DNA from: an uncultured Lachnospiraceae bacterium
GTDB taxonomy: Bacteria; Bacillota_A; Clostridia; Lachnospirales; Lachnospiraceae
DNA: 12,183 bases
NCBI GenBank assembly: GCA_910585855.1
Contig: CAJUGZ010000121.1
Coordinates: 1-12,183, forward strand
Direction of reading: 5' to 3'
In this document: piece by piece, positions 1 through 5,757 of the stretch
Layout of the letters: each line of letters starts with the position of its first letter
Numbering within the stretch: position 1 is the stretch's first letter
Program-made: the position numbers and the translations under genes
Notes under the pieces: model-generated
Seen by the model: only the letters and a program-made list of their open reading frames with translations
Told to the model about the DNA's origin: nothing
The model's database searches: none

Positions 1-11
1 CAAAGAAAAGG

Positions 12-90
12 CAGAAGTTTTAGAACTTCTTGCTTTTTGGAAACCGGAACAGCAGGCTGCCCACCGTTTTCGAATCTGGCGTCCTCATCA
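12..90 (-). repeat. Copy A of a 79-bp 3'-flanking repeat with hairpin
   Basis: This stretch matches 4773-4851 at 72 of 79 positions and, inverted and more degenerate, 4517-4584. Read on the minus strand, directly after the chemoreceptor stop, it holds the conserved block GCCAGATTCGAAAACGGTGG, then GCAGCCTGC, and ends in a hairpin AGAAGTT-CTAA-AACTTCT (13-30) followed by a T-rich run. In this copy the hairpin could act as the terminator of the three-gene minus-strand operon. Similarity stops abruptly at position 12. Confidence 0.75.
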
Positions 91-113
91 CAACATCAAA
101 TCTCATCCCCTTT

Positions 114-1058
114 CTACTCCTGCACATACTCCCGAACAATAGGCGCAATCTGCGACAGCATATTATCAATATCTTCAAACATAGCACTTTTTGTCGTTCC
201 AAGCCGACTAGCCTTTTGAATATGCTCCATCACTTCCCGATACTGTCCTTTTGTACGATCAAAAAATCCACAGAGCCCATCCAATGCCTCCCTAGATTCC
301 TCAATTACCCCGGAAATCTCCGTCTGAACCGCCGTAGCCCCATCCGCAGCCTGTGAAATTCGATCAAACATTTCATAGGTTTCCTCAACTTTATCAATAC
401 TCTCCCCAAGAGCTTCCTGAGAAGTATGAATACTGCAATTTAAGTTATCCGTCCCCTGCTCCATGTCCCCAATACTTGCATCCACTGCCGCTACCAAATT
501 TTTAATTTCCTCCGCCAGTTCCCGCACTTCCATTGCTACCACAGCAAATCCCTTTCCTTGCTCTCCAGCACGTGCCGCCTCTATCGTAGCATTTAATGCC
601 AAAATATTGGTCTGATCGGCAATCGTTACAATTCGATTGGTACAGCTTTTAATCTTTTTTACTGCAAGCTGCAAATCTGCAAATGTCTGCTCCATCTCCT
701 GAAACCGTGTCTTTACCTGCAAAGAGCTGTTCTTTAATTCTTCTACTTCTCCCTGTGCCTGTACCACCGACTGATCGATTTCCCCTTTTACCGCAGCAAA
801 TTCCCCGGATACCTGATCAATATTTGAAAAATTCTGCCCAAAATCCTGCAGTTTTTCCTGAAAATGTTCTGCTTCCTCCAACACACTGCCAAACGAACTA
901 TGCACCATCCCCAGTTCATATAAAGAACTGGTTTCCTTTTGTGTCAATTCTTTATGATACTCTTTTAAACTGCCTGTTACATATAATACCGGATATAATT
1001 GTTTCTTTCTCTGTTGTTTTTCTTTTGTTTTCCATCTGGATCTTTTTTGTATCAACAT
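114..1058 (-). CDS. Soluble methyl-accepting chemotaxis protein (signalling domain only)
   Basis: A 314-residue cytosolic chemoreceptor. The hallmark MCP hairpin tip is plain at about residues 145-185 (TIADQTNILALNATIEAARA, then GEQGKGFAVVA-EVRELAE), the part that contacts CheA and CheW. Both sides are long heptad-rich helices. There is no transmembrane segment, no HAMP domain and no recognisable sensor domain: only about 80 residues precede the coiled coil, starting with a very basic stretch. No CheR-binding pentapeptide is seen at the C-terminus. The frame opens further upstream at a TTG (1079), but the ATG at 1058 has GGGAG 7 bases before it, so I chose it. It starts 13 bases after the FIST gene stop, which implies translational coupling. 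The likely role is to relay a signal sensed by the FIST protein to the chemotaxis kinase; that is inference from context. Confidence 0.9.
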   Translation of the reverse strand: MLIQKRSRWKTKEKQQRKKQLYPVLYVTGSLKEYHKELTQKETSSLYELGMVHSSFGSVLEEAEHFQEKLQDFGQNFSNIDQVSGEFAAVKGEIDQSVVQAQGEVEELKNSSLQVKTRFQEMEQTFADLQLAVKKIKSCTNRIVTIADQTNILALNATIEAARAGEQGKGFAVVAMEVRELAEEIKNLVAAVDASIGDMEQGTDNLNCSIHTSQEALGESIDKVEETYEMFDRISQAADGATAVQTEISGVIEESREALDGLCGFFDRTKGQYREVMEHIQKASRLGTTKSAMFEDIDNMLSQIAPIVREYVQE

Positions 1059-1071
1059 TTCTCTTCTCCCT

Positions 1072-2127
1072 TTATTCAAATACTACACAAGTCATGGACT
1101 GGTTGACAAACCGATTATTGTAATGTTCTCCATATCCAACAAAACCTGCATGATTTCCCAATGCTGTCATCTCATGCAAATACTCCTGCATATAGTGGTT
1201 TTCCTGAAACAGTCGATACCGAAATAGACAATTTACCGAAAATACAGCAGAAATTCGTGGAAAATCCCTGCGGATCATCCGAATCGTTTCTTTTACAACC
1301 GCTTTATAATCTCCTAATTCCAATAAAATCAATACATCTGAATCATTGACCTGACGATAACAAGTCAATGCATATCCACTGACATCCTTAATTGATATAA
1401 TACAGACATCTTCTCCATTCAGCTTTCCAAGCGGATTTTTAAAAGTCTGCGTTAAAATCTCTTTTTCTGTTACATGTAAAATTTCCTGATATACCTGTTT
1501 CGCAGATCTTCCATTTAATTCTCCAAGCAAATAGTTAGCTTTATCTGTTCTGGATGCAATAAACCGATACTCTCCCATTGGGCGATAGATATTTTCTTTA
1601 TAGACCTTTACTCTGCCGGATTGATTTCGCACCAGCGCATAGGCAACGGCATCCTGATAAATCTTTCCGTTTGCCGACACCTTTCCTGCATCTCCTGTTC
1701 CTCCTACCAATGATATATTCCTTCGCTTTAGTACACTATAAATCGTAGTTAATACACAAGCATCATTTCCAGAACAAAAATCAATGCATACCGTATCCTG
1801 CTGTGAACCATTTACAGTTATTACATCCTGTTCTAAGCGTTCAATATATTTTACCGGCATAGTAGATACACATTCCAATACATTTGCCGCTGCACTAACC
1901 CCGCCGAAAAATGCAACAATACCAACTCCTTTTTCTGCTACCTTTGTATCATAGCACATTCCAATACATCCAATACTTGGCACACGGGGATAAAGTTCTT
2001 CCAATTTTTTTACATGCGCCTCAAACTGATCTTTATTTGACAGCAGCAAAATCAACTGTGGATTGCTTAGTCCTTTTACTGCTTCTTTTAAATCCCCACT
2101 CTGACTCATTCCAAAAAACTGTTTCAC
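1072..2127 (-). CDS. FIST domain-containing sensory protein
   Basis: A 351-residue protein with the two-part FIST architecture (FIST_N, about residues 20-200; FIST_C, about 210-345). Seen signs are the SIGCIGMCYD segment near residue 55, the glycine-rich VGGTGDAGK segment of the N-part, and a C-terminal end running ALGNHAGFVGYGEHYNNRF then a short beta strand, typical of FIST_C. FIST domains are believed to bind small ligands such as amino acids and to feed chemotaxis or two-component signalling. No signal peptide or membrane segment is seen, so it is cytosolic. The start is a GTG with AGAGG 9 bases upstream; the in-frame ATG at codon 7 has a poorer site. It is the middle gene of the operon, 39 bases after the heparinase-like gene and immediately before the receptor, whose ribosome binding site abuts this stop codon. 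Confidence 0.88.
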   Translation of the reverse strand: MKQFFGMSQSGDLKEAVKGLSNPQLILLLSNKDQFEAHVKKLEELYPRVPSIGCIGMCYDTKVAEKGVGIVAFFGGVSAAANVLECVSTMPVKYIERLEQDVITVNGSQQDTVCIDFCSGNDACVLTTIYSVLKRRNISLVGGTGDAGKVSANGKIYQDAVAYALVRNQSGRVKVYKENIYRPMGEYRFIASRTDKANYLLGELNGRSAKQVYQEILHVTEKEILTQTFKNPLGKLNGEDVCIISIKDVSGYALTCYRQVNDSDVLILLELGDYKAVVKETIRMIRRDFPRISAVFSVNCLFRYRLFQENHYMQEYLHEMTALGNHAGFVGYGEHYNNRFVNQSMTCVVFE

Positions 2128-2166
2128 TATGCAGTTCCTCTCTTCCGTTTCGATTTTTTACTTTAA

Positions 2167-3054
2167 TTATCTCAATACAATCGGGCGTTTTTCTTCTGAA
2201 GACGCTTCAAAAAACAATACATTTCCAAATCCGTTGCAATCTCCTACCCGAAACAAATCCGCACTTTCTAACACATCCAAATGGCTGATCGAAACAATAT
2301 ACCGCTTCTCTCCCATTGTAATCTCCAATGCCTCTACCTGCTGATCATTCATCGTTCCCTTTTTAAAAGACTCCGGCACCAACTTTCGTATTTCAATTCC
2401 CGGTGCTGGTCCTTTTTCATAACAGTGAAGAACCGACAGCAAAGAACGAAAAGCACCGCCCTCTTTTTTTACAGATACTGCATCTGTCATAACACCTCCT
2501 CCTGCATCCAGCCCGCCTTGTATCATACTGATTGAACCATCAGAAGACATATCTCCTGACATATAATGCATATCCATACAAATTTTTTCTCCTTCATAAT
2601 GAATATGATTTCCAGAAATCAATACGGCATTACTTTTAGAAAATTGAAAAATCTGTTCATACATATGAATCCCAACCGGATAAAATTCATCCATTAAAAT
2701 AAATAATCTTGAACCAATCGCAATAATCTTACGTTTTGCTAATACCCCTTCTTTTTGATTCATATAAGCCGTACAGTTTAACTGCATAAAAGCACAGTTC
2801 TCCTTTAATGCATATGGCTGTTTTTCTCTTCTGCTTGTATCCTCTTTATCCATATACTGCCTATCTATTCGAATTCCACTTCGCAAAAAAATAGGCTCTC
2901 CACTAATCGTAAGTTCCACGCACAAGTGATCTCTGTGATCATATAAAAATGATTGATTCTTAAAATGTAAACTATCCTCCGGTGTCCCCTCCGCTCTCAA
3001 CATAAACTCTTCGTTTTCTTGCATCTCTTCTAGTGTAATTGTTCTCGCAGGCAT
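2167..3054 (-). CDS. Heparinase II/III C-terminal-domain-like protein
   Basis: A 295-residue protein resembling the all-beta C-terminal domain of heparinase II/III and related polysaccharide lyases. Residues 39-62 (DHRDHLCVELTISGEPIFLR followed by SG) fit the family pattern H-x-D/H then SFEL, G-x-P-L, DSG. Residues 108-138 (KRKIIAIGSRLFILMDEF, then HMYEQIFQF) fit the pattern R-x-V, DG-YL-V-D, G-H-Y-Q-F-L. The alpha/alpha toroid that normally precedes this domain and completes the lyase active site is absent, and there is no signal peptide. The product is thus either a stand-alone beta-sandwich or what remains of a larger enzyme; the start is clean (ATG, GGAGGA 6 bases upstream), which argues against simple truncation. 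A candidate promoter TCGACA-15-TATAGT lies at 3178-3152. It is first in an operon with FIST and chemoreceptor genes. Family assignment rests on pattern recall only. Confidence 0.55.
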   Translation of the reverse strand: MPARTITLEEMQENEEFMLRAEGTPEDSLHFKNQSFLYDHRDHLCVELTISGEPIFLRSGIRIDRQYMDKEDTSRREKQPYALKENCAFMQLNCTAYMNQKEGVLAKRKIIAIGSRLFILMDEFYPVGIHMYEQIFQFSKSNAVLISGNHIHYEGEKICMDMHYMSGDMSSDGSISMIQGGLDAGGGVMTDAVSVKKEGGAFRSLLSVLHCYEKGPAPGIEIRKLVPESFKKGTMNDQQVEALEITMGEKRYIVSISHLDVLESADLFRVGDCNGFGNVLFFEASSEEKRPIVLR

Positions 3055-3239
3055 ACAGCTTCCTCCATATTTTTCCTATTTCTGGTTACTAACAGATCCC
3101 GTTTCTCAAGATCCAATTTTTGATAATCACTTGCATCTTATCATAAATTCAACTATACTGGAATAGGTAAATTGTCGAAAACGAGATTTTTTCTTTTTCT
3201 TTTTTCATTTTCTCTCGACAAAACCATACTTTCTGTAAT

Positions 3240-3268
3240 TTTACAGGAAAAATTTGGATATTTATAGT
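3240..3268 (+). promoter_or_regulatory. SigA-type promoter of the glycosyltransferase gene
   Basis: TTTACA (3240-3245), a 17-base spacer and TATAGT (3263-3268), each box one base from consensus. The predicted transcript starts near 3275, leaving a leader of about 37 bases before the GAGG site and ATG at 3312. Confidence 0.65.
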
Positions 3269-3311
3269 TTATTTTTACTTTACAGACAAATTCCGAACAG
3301 GAGGTTTATTT

Positions 3312-4265
3312 ATGGAACAACGAGCAAACCGCCTCTTTTTAGTAATTCCTTGTTATAATGAAGAAGCGGTTCTAAAAGAAACAGCACAACAGCTTTTAAA
3401 AAAATATCAGGCGTTACAGCACAACGGTACGATATCCCCCGACAGCAAAATCTGTTTTGTCAATGATGGTTCAAAAGATCAAACTTGGGAAATAATCCGC
3501 TCTCTTCATCTGGAAAATTCTACCTATACTGGTCTTTCTCTTACCCGAAATCGGGGGCATCAAAACGCTTTGCTTGCCGGGCTTCTTACTGTAATGGATC
3601 AGGCAGATATTGTCATTTCTATGGATGCTGACTTACAGGATGATATTCAGACAATAGACACTATGCTTGCCGCTTATCAGGAGGGCAATGAAATTGTTTA
3701 CGGTGTTCGCTCCAGCAGACGAACAGATACCTTTTTTAAACGTTTCTCAGCCGAAAGTTTTTATCGTCTTTTACAGCTTATGGGAGTAGAAATTATCTAT
3801 AACCATGCCGATTTTCGGCTTATGAGCAAAAAAGCATTAAAAGGTCTTTCTCAATTTGAAGAAACTAATCTTTTTCTCCGGGGAATGATCCCTTTAATTG
3901 GATATAAAAGCACTTCTGTTGCTTATGAACGGCATGAACGATTCGCCGGGAAATCCAAATATCCCCTTGCCAAGATGATTTCCTTTGCTTTTGATGGAAT
4001 TACCTCTCTTAGTATTCGCCCTATTCGCATGATTTCCAATCTTGGTATTATTATTTCGATTATCAGCCTTTTATTTCTTGTCTGGAGTATCTTTACTCAC
4101 TACTTTGGCTATACTGTAGACGGATGGACTTCACTTCTTGCCTCTATCTGGCTGGTTGGAGGGTTAGAGATGCTGTCGCTTGGCGTAATCGGAGAATATA
4201 TAGGAAAAATATATAACGAAACCAAACGCCGCCCCCGCTATATTATTGAAGAATATTTAGACTAA
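3312..4265 (+). CDS. GT2 family membrane glycosyltransferase (GtrB/DPM1-like)
   Basis: A 317-residue polyprenyl-phosphate glycosyltransferase-type enzyme. Motifs in order: IPCYNEE (12-18), VNDGS (50-54, nucleotide binding), LTRNRGHQNALLAG (77-90), the metal-binding DADLQD (105-110), ADFRLM (166-171), and RHERFAGKSKYPL (207-219), which is typical of the GtrB/DPM1 group. Two hydrophobic helices follow (about 241-265 and 273-296) and then a basic tail, anchoring it in the membrane with the catalytic domain in the cytosol. Such enzymes move a sugar from a nucleotide to undecaprenyl phosphate for later transfer to wall polymers or proteins. Sugar and acceptor cannot be read. The ATG has AGGAGG 8 bases upstream. 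It is single, divergent from the heparinase-like gene, and no GtrA flippase or GtrC transferase is adjacent. Length is normal for the family. Confidence 0.93.
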   Translation: MEQRANRLFLVIPCYNEEAVLKETAQQLLKKYQALQHNGTISPDSKICFVNDGSKDQTWEIIRSLHLENSTYTGLSLTRNRGHQNALLAGLLTVMDQADIVISMDADLQDDIQTIDTMLAAYQEGNEIVYGVRSSRRTDTFFKRFSAESFYRLLQLMGVEIIYNHADFRLMSKKALKGLSQFEETNLFLRGMIPLIGYKSTSVAYERHERFAGKSKYPLAKMISFAFDGITSLSIRPIRMISNLGIIISIISLLFLVWSIFTHYFGYTVDGWTSLLASIWLVGGLEMLSLGVIGEYIGKIYNETKRRPRYIIEEYLD

Positions 4266-4278
4266 AAAAAGGGGGGAC

Positions 4279-4314
4279 GCTGGAATCGGAAGGGAGGTCT
4301 ATTCCGATTCCAGC
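4279..4314 (+). terminator. Hairpin after the glycosyltransferase gene
   Basis: A perfect 13-bp stem, GCTGGAATCGGAA (4279-4291) with TTCCGATTCCAGC (4302-4314), and a 10-base loop, 14 bases after the stop codon. The following bases are not U-rich, so it may stabilise or process the 3' end rather than act as a classic intrinsic terminator. Confidence 0.6.
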
Positions 4315-4516
4315 TAGTTCTTCCAGCTTCAAAATTATATTATTACAAAAATTTATCATAATCGCTGCTGATGAAATAACGGCAGAAACCATATTTTGTT
4401 ATCCTATTTTACAGGTTAAAATTAATATTCTATCATATTTCTATTATATCTAAGAAATAAAACAACTCTTAGAAAAATTGAATAAAATTCATTTTTTGTT
4501 TCGGTGTCAAGAAACA

Positions 4517-4584
4517 GCCAGATTCGAAAACAGTGGGCAGCCTGCAGTGACTTTGGAAAAAAGTTAGAAGTTCTTGGACTTCTG
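4517..4584 (+). repeat. Copy B (inverted, degenerate) of the 3'-flanking repeat
   Basis: On the plus strand it reads GCCAGATTCGAAAACAGTGG, then GCAGCCTGC, and ends in AGAAGTT-CTTG-GACTTCT, the same order seen in copies A and C on the minus strand. The middle (about 4545-4565) is diverged by several bases. It lies downstream of the glycosyltransferase in the same relative orientation that A and C have to their upstream genes. Confidence 0.7.
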
Positions 4585-4599
4585 TTCGAAAACCTAAGA

Positions 4600-4639
4600 T
4601 TTTTTTCACATCCTGCTTCCATGCAGGGTGTGAAAAAAA
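4600..4639. terminator. Strong bidirectional hairpin terminator
   Basis: The arm 4600-4616 (a run of seven T, then CACATCCTGC) pairs with 4623-4639 (GCAGGGTGTG, then seven A) over 17 positions with a single G-T pair and a 6-base loop (4617-4622). T-runs lie downstream of the stem on the minus strand and A-runs on the other side, so termination is most plausible for transcripts coming from the right; the symmetry would also suit the plus strand. Confidence 0.65.
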
Positions 4640-4640
4640 A

Positions 4641-4744
4641 GGAGCGTGTTTAGCCCGTATGGAGAGAAGGATGTATCTTATAGCTGGTAAAATCGTTTTG
4701 TATGTCAGTTACGTTTCGGTTATGTTACGGGCGAATTGCGCTCC
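4641..4744. repeat. Interrupted inverted repeat inside the B-C block
   Basis: GGAGCG (4641-4646) and GCCCGTA (4653-4659) pair with TACGGGC (4726-4732) and CGCTCC (4739-4744), separated on both sides by an unpaired 6-base stretch of equal length. The interior (4660-4725) has no evident open frame. The higher G+C of the arms stands out from the surroundings. It may be part of a structured RNA or of a non-autonomous element; nothing further can be assigned. Confidence 0.5.
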
Positions 4745-4772
4745 GGTCTGTCTGGTTGGATGCATGGAAATT

Positions 4773-4851
4773 CAGAAGTCTTAGAACTTCTTACTTTTTG
4801 GAAGCTGGAACAGCAGGCTGCCCACTGTTTTCAAATCTGGCGTCCCCATCA
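4773..4851 (-). repeat. Copy C of the 79-bp 3'-flanking repeat
   Basis: Same length as copy A with 7 differences (about 91% identity). It is on the minus strand relative to the small HTH gene at 4889-5086 and begins 37 bases after that stop codon. Its terminal hairpin reads AGAAGTT-CTAA-GACTTCT, a G-T pair replacing the A-T pair of copy A. Confidence 0.75.
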
Positions 4852-4888
4852 TTTAAAATTTCAAAAAACTCATTAAAGATTTGTAATT

Positions 4889-5086
4889 TTATTTTTTCTG
4901 TTTTTTCTTGTAAAAATACCATGGATCGACTTGAAGATAAGCACAAATTTCACAAAATTCTCCTGCCTTTAATTCATATGTACTATCTATTAATTTTTCT
5001 TTTTCTATATTTAATTCTCTCGCAATCTGATTGATTTCTATATTTTGCTGTTTTAAATAAATCAGCAATTCATCTTTAACTCCCAT
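4889..5086 (-). CDS. Small XRE-like helix-turn-helix protein
   Basis: A 65-residue protein, essentially one Cro/C1-type DNA-binding domain. Residues 6-14 form a first helix, 17-36 (IEINQIARELNIEKEKLIDS) look like the helix-turn-helix, and 38-58 give the packing helices ending in a DPWYFY motif common in short XRE proteins. The tail is lysine-rich. The frame extends to a TTG at 5092, but the ATG at 5086 has AGGGGA 6 bases upstream while the TTG would sit on that site, so I chose ATG. It is divergent from the larger XRE regulator at 5252 across 165 bases, the layout of a phage-like repressor/Cro pair. A near-consensus promoter lies upstream. The assignment as a DNA-binding regulator is fair; its target is inferred to be the shared intergenic region. 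Confidence 0.75.
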   Translation of the reverse strand: MGVKDELLIYLKQQNIEINQIARELNIEKEKLIDSTYELKAGEFCEICAYLQVDPWYFYKKKQKK

Positions 5087-5118
5087 ATACAATCCCCTTT
5101 ATCTTATTTTCTCTTTAT

Positions 5119-5156
5119 ACAAGAATTTTTATAATTATTTCTTATTTTATTCTTGT
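5119..5156. promoter_or_regulatory. Candidate operator (inverted repeat) between divergent HTH genes
   Basis: ACAAGAAT (5119-5126) and ATTCTTGT (5149-5156) are perfect 8-bp inverted arms 22 bases apart. The right arm overlaps the spacer and -10 box of the minus-strand promoter and the left arm falls just after its expected start, a position suited to repression by one of the flanking XRE proteins. Confidence 0.5.
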
Positions 5157-5172
5157 TTAAAAAGAATGTCAA
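5144..5172 (-). promoter_or_regulatory. SigA-type promoter of the 65-residue HTH gene
   Basis: On the minus strand TTGACA (5172-5167), a 17-base spacer and TAAAAT (5149-5144): a perfect -35 and a -10 one base off consensus. The leader to the ATG at 5086 would be about 50 bases. Confidence 0.7.
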
Positions 5173-5203
5173 ATAAATTTTATTTTCTTCTTTATTTTCT
5201 TTA

Positions 5204-5232
5204 TTGACAAGCAGTTTTCCATATTATAAGAT
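5204..5232 (+). promoter_or_regulatory. Probable promoter of the 113-residue XRE gene
   Basis: A perfect -35 box TTGACA at 5204-5209 is followed by an A+T-rich -10 region; either TATAAG (spacer 15) or TAAGAT (spacer 17, 5227-5232) could serve. The leader would be only about 15 bases, just enough for the AGAGGTG ribosome binding site at 5239-5245. The same TTG also opens the frame in silico but is better read as promoter. Confidence 0.6.
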
Positions 5233-5251
5233 ACGAAAAGAGGTGAATTAC

Positions 5252-5593
5252 ATGAAAAATCCAAACTTTTCTCGTGTACTAAAATACTACAGGAAATTGA
5301 ATAACTTATCTGTTCCTGATGTTTCTGATCTCTTCCGAGAAAGAGGATCAGAAATTGCAGTTAAGACAATTTATGGCTGGGAAAGCGGTCAGTCACAGCC
5401 AAGTGCAGACTCTCTAATGTTTTTATGTGAACTTTATCATATCGAAAATATTTTAGAAACTTTTGGATACCAGAAAACAGAAAGTGAATCCCTTTTTCTT
5501 TCGCCTGTAGAAAAATCAATTATAAAAGGACTGCGGGAACATCCTGAATATCAGGAAGTTATTCTAAAACTTCTAGACTTAAAACAAAACTAA
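5252..5593 (+). CDS. XRE family transcriptional regulator
   Basis: A 113-residue protein with an N-terminal HTH_XRE domain, residues about 6-62: FSRVLKYYRKLNNLS, a recognition segment IAVKTIYGWESGQSQPSADS, and LMFLCELYHI. The W-E-x-G-x-x-x-P-x-x-D pattern is the family signature. The remaining 50 residues form a short helical C-terminal part, with LSPVEKSIIKGLREHPEYQE resembling the dimerising tails of phage-type repressors; no S24 peptidase or LexA-like cleavage domain is present. The ATG at 5252 has AGAGGTG 6 bases upstream; the longer frame from TTG 5204 would start inside the promoter and was rejected. It is divergent from the small HTH gene and convergent with the integrase, so it is probably the regulator of the integrative element. 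Confidence 0.88.
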   Translation: MKNPNFSRVLKYYRKLNNLSVPDVSDLFRERGSEIAVKTIYGWESGQSQPSADSLMFLCELYHIENILETFGYQKTESESLFLSPVEKSIIKGLREHPEYQEVILKLLDLKQN

Positions 5594-5607
5594 CAAAAGA
5601 CACCAAA

Positions 5608-5725
5608 CTAGGCTCTTTCTCAGCTTTCCATCTCTATTTTATATTTTAGTAATACTTTCATTTTTAACATTCTATATCATTAAAAAAAATCAAATAAACC
5701 TAAAAAAAGCTGAAAAAGAACCTAG
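5608..5725. terminator. Long inverted repeat between convergent XRE and integrase genes
   Basis: The 20-base arms 5608-5627 (CTAGGCTCTTTCTCAGCTTT) and 5706-5725 are inverted copies matching at 18 of 20 positions, with 78 A+T-rich bases between. Both mismatches become G-U pairs in minus-strand RNA, so that transcript could form an uninterrupted 20-bp stem. It lies in the only gap between two converging genes and may end transcription of both. Confidence 0.45.
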
Positions 5726-5757
5726 GATAAGACCATTTTATTTTATTCTATATTTAT

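Larger units (their letters stand above)
4315..4888. other. Gene-free interval carrying repeat and palindromic structures
   Basis: No credible coding region is seen in these 574 bases. The first 200 are plain A+T-rich DNA. The rest, 4517-4851, is a block bounded by inverted repeat copies B and C with a hairpin and a further inverted repeat inside, listed separately. The last 37 bases are the 3' flank of the small HTH gene at 4889. Confidence 0.7.

Noticed and set aside
30..356. Open plus-strand frames opposite the chemoreceptor gene
   Set aside because: They lie antisense to a confidently identified coding sequence, have no ribosome binding site and give no recognisable protein.
683..1349. 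Plus-strand open frames over the receptor and FIST genes
   Set aside because: Antisense shadows rich in proline and serine, without start signals.
3055..3311. Sigma-28-type motility promoter for the FIST/chemoreceptor operon
   Set aside because: No TAAA-N15-CCGATA-like pair was found; only a weak SigA-like pair near 3152-3178 is visible.
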